Assembly (NCBI RefSeq): GCF_000174775.1
Contig: NZ_ACLR01000179.1
Coordinates: 1 to 64,000, forward strand
DNA: 64,000 nucleotides
Reading direction: 5' to 3'
Source of the DNA: Porphyromonas uenonis 60-3
GTDB lineage: Bacteria > Bacteroidota > Bacteroidia > Bacteroidales > Porphyromonadaceae
The notes beneath the pieces are model-generated. The model had not been told where the DNA came from and searched no databases. It saw only the letters and a program-made list of their open reading frames with translations. The translations under genes were made by a program, and so were the position numbers. Positions 17,158 to 25,919 of the stretch are shown here, piece after piece (position 1 is the first letter of the stretch; each line of letters starts with the position of its first letter).

Positions 17158-20100
17158 TCACTTAGCCTGCTGCACGGCGCACTGGATCTGGTACTTCTTG
17201 ACGATCTCTAGGAGCCACTTGCCTGGCTCTATGCTAGGCGCATACATCGTCGTCGTATAGGGCACCATGGATGAGCAGAACGTGATCTCTAGCTCCGTCT
17301 TGCCAGGGTGATCCTTGATAGCGTTGCCCAGCTCGATGGCACCCTCGAGGGTGTTGGGGCGATCCAGTATCTCCTCTTCCCCATCGGCGCCCTCCTCGTA
17401 GGAGTCGCTCGCGGGGGCATCCTCGCCTTGACTCAGATCGATCGTTAGCTGAATGCTCCTAAAGGCATCCTCCGTGATGTCCGAGAGAAGCTGCATGCTC
17501 TGCACGGTGCGGTAGAGACGATTGGGATCAAATCGGCTTGGCGCAACGCCCATCTTCACTAAGATGGCTAGCCCTTCCTGTGCAAAGTTACCGAAATTCA
17601 CGTAATCTTTGCCAAAGAGCGGTATTTCGCCAGAGCCCGAGGCATCTTCGATCTGAATAATTGCGTAAGGCTCGTTCTTCTTGCTAATGCCTTGGCGCAC
17701 CTTCGTGACCAGACCAGCGCAGGTCAGCTGCGTGAGTCCGAGCTCAGCAAACTGAGCTAGATCGGAGGCGGGACAGTTGCAGAGGTACTCGATGGCGAAG
17801 GCGTAGGGGTCTAGCGGGTGAGCGCTTAGGTACATCCCTATATAGGACTGCTCTTTGGTCAGTCGCTCCAGATTGCTCCACGGCTCCACATCCTTTGGCG
17901 GAATGGGCTTGGGAAGCTTGACACTCGGGTCGCTATCGCCAAAGAGCGATGCCTGCACCTGAGTACGCTCGCTCTCGAGGATCTTGCCGTACTGCATGAG
18001 CGCCGTCAGGAAGGTCTCGTCCTTGCCATAGGAGAGGCCACTCACACCACTCTTAGCAATGGGGGCAAAGTAAACCTCCCGATCGATGCCAAAGCTGTCA
18101 AAAGCGCCCGACAAGATGAGCGCCTCGAGGGCTCGCCGTGAGCAGTTGGTCAGGTCGGTACGCTGGAAGAAGTCGTACACATCCTGATAGGCTCCTTGCT
18201 CCTTGCGCTCCTTGATGATAGCCTCAGCGACCGATAGCCCCACATGGGAGATACCTCCGAGACCAAAGCGTATGACGCCATCTTTATTGGCCGAGAAGGC
18301 GGTAAAGCTCTCGTTGACGTCTGGTCCCTTGACCTCCAGTCCCATGTGCTGCACCTCCTCGAGGTACTTAGTGAGCTTGTCCGACTTGTTCTGATTGCAG
18401 GTCAGCAGAGCTGCCATAAACTGTGCAGGGTAGTGCGCCTTCAGGTAAGCGGTCTGGTAGGCGACCCAGGCGTAGCAGACGGAGTGACTCTTGTTGAAAG
18501 CGTAGCTCGCAAACTTCTGCCACCCGTCGTAGATACGCTCGAGCGTCTCACGAGGATGACCCTTGGTGACACCGTTCTCAACAAACTTGATGCGGTACTT
18601 CGCCATCTCTTTTTCCTTCTTCTTACCCATCGCCTTACGCAGGCTGTCGCTGTCGCCTCGTGTGAAGTCGCCTAGCACACGAGAGAGGATCATCACCTGC
18701 TCCTGATAGACGGTGATGCCGTAGGTATCCTTGAGGTAAGGCTCCATCTCAGGCAGATCGTAGGTGATCTCCTGACGACCATGCTTGCGCTCGATGAAGG
18801 TCGGGATATTGTCCATAGGCCCAGGACGGTAGAGCGCATTCATAGCCACTAAGTCCTTAAACTCGGTCGGCTCCAGCTGCTGTAGGTACTTACGCATGCC
18901 AGGGCTCTCAAACTGAAAGGTGCCGACCGTGTCGCCCTGCGAATAGAGCTCGAAAGTCTTGGGATCGTCGACGGGGATCGTGTCAATGTCTAGGTCAATG
19001 CCGTAACTCACCTTGATGTTTTCCAGCGCATCGTTGATGATGCTGAGCGTCTGCAGACCGAGGAAGTCCATCTTGATCAGTCCCGTCGGCTCGATCACCT
19101 TACCCTCATACTGCGCCACGAGCTTGCGCTCGTTGGTATCTGGATCAATGGCGGTCGAGAGGGGCACGACATCGCTGACGGGTGGGCCACTGATGATGAC
19201 GCCACAGGCATGCACACCCGTAGTACTGGCGGTACCCTCCAGCTGGCGGGCATAGCGGATCGTATTGGCGAGCTGTTCGTTCTGACTGACAGACGCTTCG
19301 CGAAACTCTTGATTGTTCTGCACCATCCACTCAAGGTTCAGGTGCTTAACCCCTTCGGGCGGTCTGTCGGGTATGAGCTTGCAAAGCCTGTTAGCTTGGT
19401 CTAGCGGTAGCTCCTCGACACGCGCCACCCCTTTGATCGCCCCCTTGGTTGCCATCGTCGTGAGCGTGATGATGTTGGAGACGTGATCACGGCCATACTT
19501 GTTGGTCACCCAGTCGAGGACACGCCAGCGGTTCTTATCATCGAAGTCAATGTCAATATCGGGCATCGATATACGGTCTGGATTGAGGAAACGCTCGAAG
19601 AGCAAACCGTACTTGATCGGCTCGATCTGCGTAATGGATAGGCAGTAAGCGACTGCCGAGCCCGCTGCCGAGCCACGTCCAGGGCCTACACGCACGCCCA
19701 GCTTTCGGGCGGCTGCGATGAAGTCCTGCACGACGAGAAAGTAACCTGGGAAGCCCATGTTCTGTATCACCCCCAGCTCCATATCGATGCGCTCCTGCAC
19801 CTCTGGCGGTACGGGGTCTCCGTAACGCTTCTTGGCACCCTCGTAGGTGAGATGACGCAGGTAGTCATCTTCACTGGCAAAGCCCTCGGGTAGCTCAAAG
19901 TGAGGCATCAGCGGAGCATGGTCGATGCTGTAGTACTCCACCTTGTCACACACCTCGAGCGTATTCTCCAGCACATCAGGGTAGTCGGCAAAGAGTGCCG
20001 TCATCTCCTCGGGCGACTTGAGCCACTCCTGCTTGGTGTAGCGCATGCGGTTCGGATCGGAGATCGGCGAATTGGTCGTCATACAGATCAAGTGGTCGTG

Positions 20101-20976
20101 CGCCTCGGCATCCTCCTCGTTGAGGAAGTGGGTGTCATTCGTAGCGATCACCTTGATGCCCAGCTCCTGACCTATCTTGAGCACCTCCTGAGCCACCAGC
20201 TGTTGCTTCTGATAAGTCTCTTGACCACCTAGAGGGTCACTATTCGGGTGAAGCATGATCTCTAGATAGTAGTCCTCGCCGAAGGTCTCCTGATACCATC
20301 GAGCCGTCTCGCGCGCCTCCTCCAGACGACCGTGCAGGATATGCTGCGCTATCTCCCCACCGAGGCAAGCACTCGAGGCGATGATCCCCTCGTGATGCTC
20401 CGTCAGGAGCTTCTTGTCAATACGTGGCTTGTAGTACTCGCCATGCTCCCACGCTATGGAGACCATCTTAATAAGGTTGCGGTAGCCCTTGAGGTTCTTA
20501 GCTAGGAGGATCAGGTGGTAGCCACTGCGGTCAATGCTACGGGTGGGGTTGTCGGGATCCTTAGCATCCTTGTCCTTCAGCTCCAGCGAGCGGCGCGCCA
20601 CGTAGACCTCGCACCCGATGATCGCCTTAAAGAGACTCCGCTCGATCGTCTTGACCTCCTCCTGAAGACGAGCCACCTCCTCAGCGTTGGCCGCATCAGC
20701 TTCCAGCTCTTTGATCTGCTTGCCGAGCGACTTGATCTGGGAGAGCTTATCACCGTTTATCTTATCGTTCGCATAGTTGGTAAAGTTCTTAATGCCATAC
20801 ATAGCGCCATGATCCGTGAGCGCAATGCCAGGCATACCGCATGCGACCGCCTTGTCAACAATCTTCTCGACAGGCGCCATGCCATCGAGTATCGAGTAGT
20901 GCGAGTGGACGTGCAGTGGCACATACATACGTGTCCCTGCCGAGGGACTATGAGGAGTGTCGGGGGTGTTATCCAT
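17158..20976 (-). CDS. dnaE: DNA polymerase III alpha subunit
   Basis: I start at Met 20976 (MDNTPDTPHSPSAG), giving 1272 residues. The longer frame to 21066 would begin inside the promoter box at 21064-21071. The N-terminal PHP domain starts YVPLHVHSHYSILDG and contains ALTDHGAMYGIKNF. A coiled, charged insertion follows within the PHP region, common in Bacteroidetes. The polymerase core has GPGRGSAAGSAVAYCL and PDIDIDFDDKNRWRVLDW, with catalytic aspartates in the latter. A C-terminal OB-fold contains GLVTKVRQGISKKNEPYAI. It is the replicative polymerase. trxA follows. Confidence 0.97.
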   Translation of the reverse strand: MDNTPDTPHSPSAGTRMYVPLHVHSHYSILDGMAPVEKIVDKAVACGMPGIALTDHGAMYGIKNFTNYANDKINGDKLSQIKSLGKQIKELEADAANAEEVARLQEEVKTIERSLFKAIIGCEVYVARRSLELKDKDAKDPDNPTRSIDRSGYHLILLAKNLKGYRNLIKMVSIAWEHGEYYKPRIDKKLLTEHHEGIIASSACLGGEIAQHILHGRLEEARETARWYQETFGEDYYLEIMLHPNSDPLGGQETYQKQQLVAQEVLKIGQELGIKVIATNDTHFLNEEDAEAHDHLICMTTNSPISDPNRMRYTKQEWLKSPEEMTALFADYPDVLENTLEVCDKVEYYSIDHAPLMPHFELPEGFASEDDYLRHLTYEGAKKRYGDPVPPEVQERIDMELGVIQNMGFPGYFLVVQDFIAAARKLGVRVGPGRGSAAGSAVAYCLSITQIEPIKYGLLFERFLNPDRISMPDIDIDFDDKNRWRVLDWVTNKYGRDHVSNIITLTTMATKGAIKGVARVEELPLDQANRLCKLIPDRPPEGVKHLNLEWMVQNNQEFREASVSQNEQLANTIRYARQLEGTASTTGVHACGVIISGPPVSDVVPLSTAIDPDTNERKLVAQYEGKVIEPTGLIKMDFLGLQTLSIINDALENIKVSYGIDLDIDTIPVDDPKTFELYSQGDTVGTFQFESPGMRKYLQQLEPTEFKDLVAMNALYRPGPMDNIPTFIERKHGRQEITYDLPEMEPYLKDTYGITVYQEQVMILSRVLGDFTRGDSDSLRKAMGKKKEKEMAKYRIKFVENGVTKGHPRETLERIYDGWQKFASYAFNKSHSVCYAWVAYQTAYLKAHYPAQFMAALLTCNQNKSDKLTKYLEEVQHMGLEVKGPDVNESFTAFSANKDGVIRFGLGGISHVGLSVAEAIIKERKEQGAYQDVYDFFQRTDLTNCSRRALEALILSGAFDSFGIDREVYFAPIAKSGVSGLSYGKDETFLTALMQYGKILESERTQVQASLFGDSDPSVKLPKPIPPKDVEPWSNLERLTKEQSYIGMYLSAHPLDPYAFAIEYLCNCPASDLAQFAELGLTQLTCAGLVTKVRQGISKKNEPYAIIQIEDASGSGEIPLFGKDYVNFGNFAQEGLAILVKMGVAPSRFDPNRLYRTVQSMQLLSDITEDAFRSIQLTIDLSQGEDAPASDSYEEGADGEEEILDRPNTLEGAIELGNAIKDHPGKTELEITFCSSMVPYTTTMYAPSIEPGKWLLEIVKKYQIQCAVQQAK

Positions 20977-21063
20977 GAGACTGAGCGTAAGCTGTACAGA
21001 GGGCCGAGGGCAAACCATGCCTCGCCCCCACGGGCTCCACGGTACGACCGCGGATCTCTCCCA

Positions 21064-21071
21064 CAAAGATA
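21064..21071 (-). promoter_or_regulatory. dnaE promoter -7 box
   Basis: Minus-strand TATCTTTG, 87 bp upstream of the chosen dnaE start. It rules out the longest possible frame as the true start. Confidence 0.6.
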
Positions 21072-21191
21072 CACTATTCGGCGCAAATGCTCCAGCTCAC
21101 ACACTAACCATCGCCAGCACTCATGGCACGAAGCCTTCCACCATAAGACCTGAGCTAGAGGAGGTTGCAAAGTTTTGTCGCACTCTCGAGG

Positions 21192-22118
21192 CTAGAACCA
21201 GCGAATGCGCTTGAAGATCCAGAAGGCGATCGCCGAAAAGATCAAGCAAACCACCATGATCCCTATGAAAGCCCAGGGATGCTCAGCCATCGGCAGATCC
21301 ACGTTCATACCATACAGTGAAGCAACCAAGGTAGGGAGCATCAGAATCATCGAGATACTGGTCATGCGGCGCATGATCGTATTGATATTGTTATTGATGA
21401 TTCCACCGAAAGCATCCATCGTCCCGTTCATCACATCGCTGTACACATTAACCATGTTGTACGCCTGATTTAGCTCGATCGTCACATCCTCCGCCAGATC
21501 CGTGTCGTACTGCTCATAGTGACTCACCTTAAAGCGTCCGATGACCGACTCATTGCCACGTATGGAGGTATTGAAGTAGACGAAGCACTTCTGCAGACGC
21601 ATCATCTGTAGGAGGTCTTCGTTGCGGATACTCTTCTCTAGTGCCTCCTCAGTCTCTAGGATCAGGAAGCTGATCTGCTTGAGGTATTTGAGGAACCATA
21701 CGGCTGAGCTCATGATGAGCCGAAGGATAAAGTCTATATCCGTATCGACCGAGATGCCCTTGCGCTGATTGTGCTGGATGAAGTCAGGTATGAGATCCGT
21801 GCGGTGGTAGCAGATCGTGACGATGAGCTGCTTCTCCAGATGTGAGATGACACCGATGGGGACTGTATTATAAGGAGTCGTCCCCTCGGGCGTCTCAATC
21901 GGTATACGTATGATGGTGAGTCTCCATCCGTCCTCCTCTTCGGTACGCGGGCGCTCATCGCTATCCGCTGTATCTCCGATGAAGCTGTCTGGTATCCCCA
22001 GCTCATCGCAGAGATAGTCTATATCCTCAGAGGTAGGCTGCACCACCTTGATCCAGGTGTGTGGCTCTAAGCTGTCTATTTGAGTAAACTGCTGCTTGGG
22101 CAGGTAAAACTTCCGCAT
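21192..22118 (-). CDS. corA: CorA-family divalent metal transporter
   Basis: 308 residues. A long cytoplasmic N-terminal domain of about 245 residues precedes two C-terminal membrane helices. The signature GMN motif ends the first helix (VASLYGMNVDLPM, near residue 269). The second helix ends with the basic tail FWIFKRIRWF. It imports Mg2+, or Co2+ and Ni2+, as a pentamer in the inner membrane. The mRNA seems to have a leader of about 275 nt with a long hairpin, which suggests leader-based control. It is probably monocistronic. Confidence 0.93.
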   Translation of the reverse strand: MRKFYLPKQQFTQIDSLEPHTWIKVVQPTSEDIDYLCDELGIPDSFIGDTADSDERPRTEEEDGWRLTIIRIPIETPEGTTPYNTVPIGVISHLEKQLIVTICYHRTDLIPDFIQHNQRKGISVDTDIDFILRLIMSSAVWFLKYLKQISFLILETEEALEKSIRNEDLLQMMRLQKCFVYFNTSIRGNESVIGRFKVSHYEQYDTDLAEDVTIELNQAYNMVNVYSDVMNGTMDAFGGIINNNINTIMRRMTSISMILMLPTLVASLYGMNVDLPMAEHPWAFIGIMVVCLIFSAIAFWIFKRIRWF

Positions 22119-22157
22119 GATGATCTATGTCTCTTAGGGTGTAACATGATAGTGATG

Positions 22158-22275
22158 GTAACTCAAGAGACCTCCAGTTGCTATGCGGTGCTTAAAGCGT
22201 AGTATCACCCCAAGCAGACGCTAGGGCACAGGCTCCGCAGTAGAGGAGGTCTACAGGAGAGGCTTCGAGTCTTAC
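22158..22275 (-). ncRNA. Structured corA mRNA leader or small RNA
   Basis: A 118-nt extended hairpin, read on the minus strand. Outer stems GTA/TAC, ACTC/GAGT and AAG/CTT are followed by AGACCTCC/GGAGGTCT (22245-22252 with 22168-22175), then TGCG/CGCA, GTGC/GCAC and AGCGT/ACGCT around a 17-nt loop. It lies between the corA promoter and start codon. It matches no riboswitch I know by sight. A metal-sensing leader or a 6S-like RNA are both possible. Confidence 0.45.
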
Positions 22276-22400
22276 TCGGCGGTAAGGAGTCGTCCATAAC
22301 GTTGTTAGGGTATATTAGTTGGAGTGATTAGTAAATCAAGGAGCGTGATCGGCAGACCTATACAATAATATATAAGCGACCGATCCTCCCCTCTACCCCG

Positions 22401-22408
22401 CAAAGGTA
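22401..22408 (-). promoter_or_regulatory. corA promoter -7 box
   Basis: Minus-strand TACCTTTG, about 283 bp upstream of corA. A heptamer array begins 6 bp further upstream, as at tkt. Confidence 0.6.
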
Positions 22409-22413
22409 CGAAA

Positions 22414-22487
22414 ATTAGAGATTAGAGGTGAGAGATTAGAAGTTAGAGGTGAGAGGTTAGAAGTTAGTTAGAGATTAGAGGTTCGGG
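22414..22487 (-). repeat. Heptamer array H5 (about 10 units)
   Basis: Plus-strand units include ATTAGAG, ATTAGAG, GTGAGAG, ATTAGAA, GTTAGAG, GTGAGAG, GTTAGAA and ATTAGAG, with one phase slip near 22466. It lies directly upstream of the corA promoter. Confidence 0.75.
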
Positions 22488-22497
22488 TTACACGTAT

Positions 22498-22542
22498 CCG
22501 ATGGCTCTGATGGCTCCGATGATTCTGATTGCTCCGATCTCT
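22498..22542 (+). repeat. Nonamer array N3 (5 units)
   Basis: Five 9-bp units: CCGATGGCT, CTGATGGCT, CCGATGATT, CTGATTGCT, CCGATCTCT. The last unit merges into a heptamer array. Confidence 0.7.
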
Positions 22543-22594
22543 AATCTCTTCTCTAATCTCTAACTTCTAATCTCTCACCTCTCATCTCTCGTCT
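22541..22594 (+). repeat. Heptamer array H6 (7 units)
   Basis: Units CTAATCT, CTAATCT, CTAACTT, CTAATCT, CTCACCT, CTCATCT, CTCGTCT, with one short slip after the first. It runs into the left flank of element E3. Confidence 0.7.
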
Positions 22595-22603
22595 CTCCCC
22601 TCG

Positions 22604-22782
22604 CTAGGAAATCAGAAAGCGTCAAGGAGAAAACGGAAATTCTCCACGGAACCGGGAAATAAAAGTTCGGAAGAATGAAATGAAAGTTCGGAAGAAAGAA
22701 ATCAAAGTTCCGAAGAATTTTTTTGTTCCTCCGTGGAGGATCAGAAATTTCTAGCAAGGTAATGGATGATTTGCTCGAGGGT
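22604..22782 (+). repeat. 21-bp-unit element E3
   Basis: Same order as the other copies: flank TAGGAAATCAG, CTCCACGGAACCGG, three 21-bp units with TTCGGAAGAA/TTCCGAAGAA cores, then CCTCCGTGGAGG and a right flank containing GATGATTTGCTCGAG. Confidence 0.8.
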
Positions 22783-22815
22783 GAGGGTTGAGTAGCTGTA
22801 ATCGGTTGTCAACGG

Positions 22816-22834
22816 CTGGCTAGCAATTAGCCAG
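22816..22834. repeat. Short inverted repeat
   Basis: CTGGCTA-gcaat-TAGCCAG, a perfect 7-bp stem downstream of rarA. It could form a weak terminator-like hairpin, but no T-run is seen. Confidence 0.4.
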
Positions 22835-22838
22835 CGAC

Positions 22839-22892
22839 ATCGGAGCTATCAGAGTGATCTGAGGCATCGGAGCCACCTGACAGATCGGCTCT
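22839..22892 (-). repeat. Nonamer array N4 (6 units)
   Basis: Six 9-bp units: ATCGGAGCT, ATCAGAGTG, ATCTGAGGC, ATCGGAGCC, ACCTGACAG, ATCGGCTCT. Confidence 0.65.
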
Positions 22893-22927
22893 CTAACCTC
22901 TAATATCTAAATTCTAGTCTCTACTCT
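22893..22927 (+). repeat. Heptamer array H7 reaching into rarA stop
   Basis: Units CTAACCT, CTAATAT, CTAAATT, CTAGTCT, CTACTCT in phase. The last unit begins with the complement of the rarA stop codon (22921-22923). Confidence 0.65.
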
Positions 22928-24231
22928 CCCTCCTCAATAAACTTGAGGTAGTTGCTGAGCGTACGCTCGGCTTGCCCCACGTCTTGCGGAGCGTAAAAGT
23001 GCGCATCGCTAAGTTCGTCGGGCAGGTACTGCTGTCGTGTATAGTGCTTGGGGAAGTCGTGCGGATAGTGGTAGTCGACACCGTAGCCGAGGTCAGACAT
23101 TAGCTTCGTAGGTGCATTGCGCAGATGGAGCGGAACTGGCAGATTGCCCGTCTCACGCACTTTGGCAAGGGCCGCATCAATGGCAAGGTAGGCCGAGTTG
23201 CTCTTCGGTGAACCAGCCAGGTAGACGACCGCCTCGGCAAGCGGGATGCGTCCCTCGGGCCATCCGATGAAGTCCACCGCATCGGCAGCCGCCTGCGCCA
23301 CGACCAGCGCCTGTGGGTTGGCCAAGCCTATATCTTCGGCAGCTGAGATGACCACACGACGCGCTATAAAGCGCGGTTCCTCGCCCCCCTCGATGAGGCG
23401 AGCCATCCAGTAGAGTGCTGCATCGGGGTCGCTGCCACGTATGCTTTTGATAAAAGCCGAGGCGATGTCGTAGTGCAACTCCCCATCACGGTCGAAGGCT
23501 GCGGGCTGTTGACGAGCTACGCTAGCAATCGCCTCGCCCGTCAGTTGTACGGTCGTCTCGTCGGGATGCTGCTCGAGAGCCATCGAGAGGGTCATCTCAA
23601 GGAGGTTGAGCAGCTTGCGTGCATCGCCACCAGCCAGATGAATGAGCATCTCACGGTCGGCACCCTCTAGGGAGACATGGTAGCGAGAGAAGAGCGGATC
23701 AGTAGCGAAGACACGGTCGATGAGTTGCGAGAGGTCGCTATCCTCTAGGGGCTTGAGGACGAAGACCTGACAGCGTGAGAGGAGCGGGCGGATCACTTGA
23801 AAGGAGGGGTTCTCTGTCGTAGCTCCGATCAGCGTGACCACCCCCTGCTCAACGGCTGCCAGTAGGGAGTCCTGCTGGGACTTGGAGAAGCGGTGTATCT
23901 CGTCAATGAATAGTATCGGTCGCCCCTGATGCTGTGAGAAGAGACCCGCCTGCGCATCCTTGGCCTCCTGCAGGGTCTTGCGCACATCGGCCACACCTGA
24001 GCCGACCGCCGAGAGACTATAGCAACGACACTGCATCAACTGCGAGAGAAGCCGCGCGAGGGTTGTCTTGCCGACCCCAGGCGGTCCCCATAGGATCATC
24101 GAGGGTATGTGCCCCCGCTCGAGCATCACACGTAGCGGGGCATTCGCACCGACGAGGTGAGACTGTCCGACATACTCTTCGAGCGTCTTAGGACGCATAC
24201 GCTCCGCTAGCGGTATCTGCTCTACTGACAT
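22921..24231 (-). CDS. rarA: Replication-associated recombination protein A (MgsA)
   Basis: I start at ATG 24231 ([20 protein letters not shown]); the frame extends three codons to a TTG at 24240, which overlaps the promoter box. 436 residues. AAA+ ATPase: Walker [11 protein letters not shown], Walker [13 protein letters not shown], sensor GATTENPSF. The C-terminal tetramerisation domain holds [21 protein letters not shown]. It acts at stalled replication forks. The promoter box ends only 7 bp before the start codon, suggesting a leaderless or nearly leaderless mRNA. Confidence 0.94.
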   Translation of the reverse strand: MSVEQIPLAERMRPKTLEEYVGQSHLVGANAPLRVMLERGHIPSMILWGPPGVGKTTLARLLSQLMQCRCYSLSAVGSGVADVRKTLQEAKDAQAGLFSQHQGRPILFIDEIHRFSKSQQDSLLAAVEQGVVTLIGATTENPSFQVIRPLLSRCQVFVLKPLEDSDLSQLIDRVFATDPLFSRYHVSLEGADREMLIHLAGGDARKLLNLLEMTLSMALEQHPDETTVQLTGEAIASVARQQPAAFDRDGELHYDIASAFIKSIRGSDPDAALYWMARLIEGGEEPRFIARRVVISAAEDIGLANPQALVVAQAAADAVDFIGWPEGRIPLAEAVVYLAGSPKSNSAYLAIDAALAKVRETGNLPVPLHLRNAPTKLMSDLGYGVDYHYPHDFPKHYTRQQYLPDELSDAHFYAPQDVGQAERTLSNYLKFIEEGE

Positions 24232-24237
24232 ATAGTG

Positions 24238-24245
24238 CAAATGTA
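24238..24245 (-). promoter_or_regulatory. rarA promoter -7 box
   Basis: Minus-strand TACATTTG, 7 bp upstream of the rarA ATG. With normal spacing the transcript would start at or next to the start codon. Confidence 0.5.
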
Positions 24246-24309
24246 CAAAAATTGGCGGTTGGCTAGAGAGACTAGTGGCTCTATAGCCTAGTGCCTCTAG
24301 AGGAGCCTC

Positions 24310-24344
24310 CTAATCTCTAACTTCTAGCCTCTAACCTCTAAATT
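24310..24344 (+). repeat. Heptamer array H8 (5 units)
   Basis: Units CTAATCT, CTAACTT, CTAGCCT, CTAACCT, CTAAATT. The last unit ends 2 bp before the promoter box of the M48 gene. Confidence 0.75.
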
Positions 24345-24346
24345 TG

Positions 24347-24354
24347 TATCTTTG
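24347..24354 (+). promoter_or_regulatory. M48 gene promoter -7 box
   Basis: Plus-strand TATCTTTG, 48 bp upstream of the ATG at 24403. The -33 position falls inside heptamer array H8 and has no TTTG. Confidence 0.6.
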
Positions 24355-24402
24355 CAGTAACAGAGACTACGGTCTCATAGACTCAATCAACATACTACGA
24401 AG

Positions 24403-25356
24403 ATGACACAGATAGCTAGATGGTTTACAGCACTCACCCTGACGCTCTTACTGGCAGGGTGTGGCGTCGTGCCAATCACGGGACGACAGCAACTCAACCT
24501 CGTGTCGGACGCTGAGATCTCGGCGGCCAGCGCACAACAATATAGTCAGTTTATCCGCAAAGCGACGGTGGACAACAACTCGCCCCAAGGACAGCAGACG
24601 CTCCGTGTGGCACGACGCATAGCACAGGCTACGGACAACTATCTGCGCAACAATGGCTACGACCAGATAGCGCAGGCGACACAGTGGGAGTTTAACTTCG
24701 TCCGTGACCGTCAGGTCAACGCTTTCTGTATGCCTGGTGGCAAGATCGTCGTCTACAGTGGTTTGCTCCAGGCGACGCGCCCTACGGATGACGAGCTGGC
24801 TGCGGTCATCGCGCACGAGGTCTCTCACGCTGTGGCTAAGCATGCCAACGAGCGCATTAGCCGTGAGATGCTTACACAGCTTGGCGGACAACTCTTGACA
24901 GGAATGGTCGGTGCAAAGAGTGCGGCTCTCGGGGGCATCCTCCAGCAGGTTTATCCGATTGGTTCGCAACTATTGGTCTCCCTACCCTATGGACGCAAGC
25001 AGGAGTACGAGGCTGACAAGATTGGCATGGTCTTCATGGCAATGGCGGGCTACGACCCTGCGGCCGCTGTGACGCTCTGGCAAAAGATGGCTCAGCAAGG
25101 GCAGAAGACACCCGAGTTCCTCAGCACCCACCCAAGCGATCAGAACCGTATCCGAGCCATTCAGGAGTTTCTCCCCGAGGCTCAACAGTACTACAGTGGA
25201 CCTGGGGTTATGTCGCAAGGGCCTAAGGTACAGCTAAAGTCGCTCCACAAGAAGGGTAACAGTCAAGCGACTAGCCAGCTAAGAGACAGTGGCAGCTCTT
25301 CGTCTGCTAAGAAGCAGGACGGGGGAGGCTTTCACTATGAGCCTGTAAGTCGCTAA
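24403..25356 (+). CDS. M48-family metallopeptidase lipoprotein
   Basis: 317 residues. Lipoprotein signal with lipobox LLLAGC (Cys20). The zinc site is HEVSH near residue 138, with the downstream third ligand in QEYEADKIGMVFM. This is the BepA/Oma1-like periplasmic M48 layout, linked in other bacteria to outer membrane protein quality control. The C-terminal 50 residues are low-complexity and polar. It opens a plus-strand run with the adenosyltransferase gene; its stop overlaps that gene's start codon by one base. Confidence 0.93.
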   Translation: MTQIARWFTALTLTLLLAGCGVVPITGRQQLNLVSDAEISAASAQQYSQFIRKATVDNNSPQGQQTLRVARRIAQATDNYLRNNGYDQIAQATQWEFNFVRDRQVNAFCMPGGKIVVYSGLLQATRPTDDELAAVIAHEVSHAVAKHANERISREMLTQLGGQLLTGMVGAKSAALGGILQQVYPIGSQLLVSLPYGRKQEYEADKIGMVFMAMAGYDPAAAVTLWQKMAQQGQKTPEFLSTHPSDQNRIRAIQEFLPEAQQYYSGPGVMSQGPKVQLKSLHKKGNSQATSQLRDSGSSSSAKKQDGGGFHYEPVSR

Positions 25357-25904
25357 TGAGCATGTGGGAGCGAGGCTTTGTCCACTACTATTACGGTACA
25401 GGCAAGGGGAAGAGCACCGCAGCCATGGGGCTGGCGATACGCACGCTGGGGCACGGCGGGCGGGTCTACATTGGGCAGTTTATCAAGACAATGAGCTACG
25501 GCGATGTGCTCTTTCTGGAGCAGCATACGAAGCGTGAGGAGTGCACCGTCGAACTGTACGGATCTATGTACGGCGGGACGGGTTGCCTGATAGACCATGC
25601 GGCTAGTCCTCTGGACGTGCAGGCTGCCGAGCAGGGGCTGGTACGGGCCATCGAGCAGATGTGCTCGGGGCAGTACGACTTAGTCATTTGGGATGAGGTC
25701 TCGATGGCTGTCGGCTTGGGCTTGCTCAAGATCGAGGCGCTCATCGATGCTATAAAAAAACGCCCCAATGAGTGCGAACTGGTACTCACGGGACGACAAT
25801 ACTGTGAAGAGCTGCTGCCATATTGCCAGCTTGTCACTAACTTTGCAGAGGTCAAGCACTATTACCACGAGGGAGTCCTCTCTCGTACTGGTATTGAGCA
25901 TTGA
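25356..25904 (+). CDS. btuR: Cob(I)alamin adenosyltransferase (BtuR/CobO type)
   Basis: 182 residues, a typical length. The P-loop GTGKGKST (about 14-21) has the inverted orientation typical of CobA/BtuR proteins. IRTLGHGGRVYIGQFIK and DLVIWDEVSMAVGLGLL are family motifs. It moves adenosine from ATP to corrinoid to make coenzyme B12 for salvage. It shares an operon with an M48 protease, with ATG overlapping the upstream stop. A BtuFCD-like importer lies at 52-55 kb. Bacteroidetes need B12 for methylmalonyl-CoA mutase, so salvage makes sense. Confidence 0.93.
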   Translation: MSMWERGFVHYYYGTGKGKSTAAMGLAIRTLGHGGRVYIGQFIKTMSYGDVLFLEQHTKREECTVELYGSMYGGTGCLIDHAASPLDVQAAEQGLVRAIEQMCSGQYDLVIWDEVSMAVGLGLLKIEALIDAIKKRPNECELVLTGRQYCEELLPYCQLVTNFAEVKHYYHEGVLSRTGIEH

Positions 25905-25919
25905 TCCGCTTAGCTTTTA

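Larger units (their letters stand above)
22119..22920. other. Long intergenic region, corA leader and mixed repeats
   Basis: From left to right: the structured corA leader (22158-22275), the corA promoter (22401), a heptamer array, a nonamer array, a second heptamer array, element E3, a 7-bp inverted repeat, a nonamer array and a heptamer array that runs into the rarA stop codon. Confidence 0.8.
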
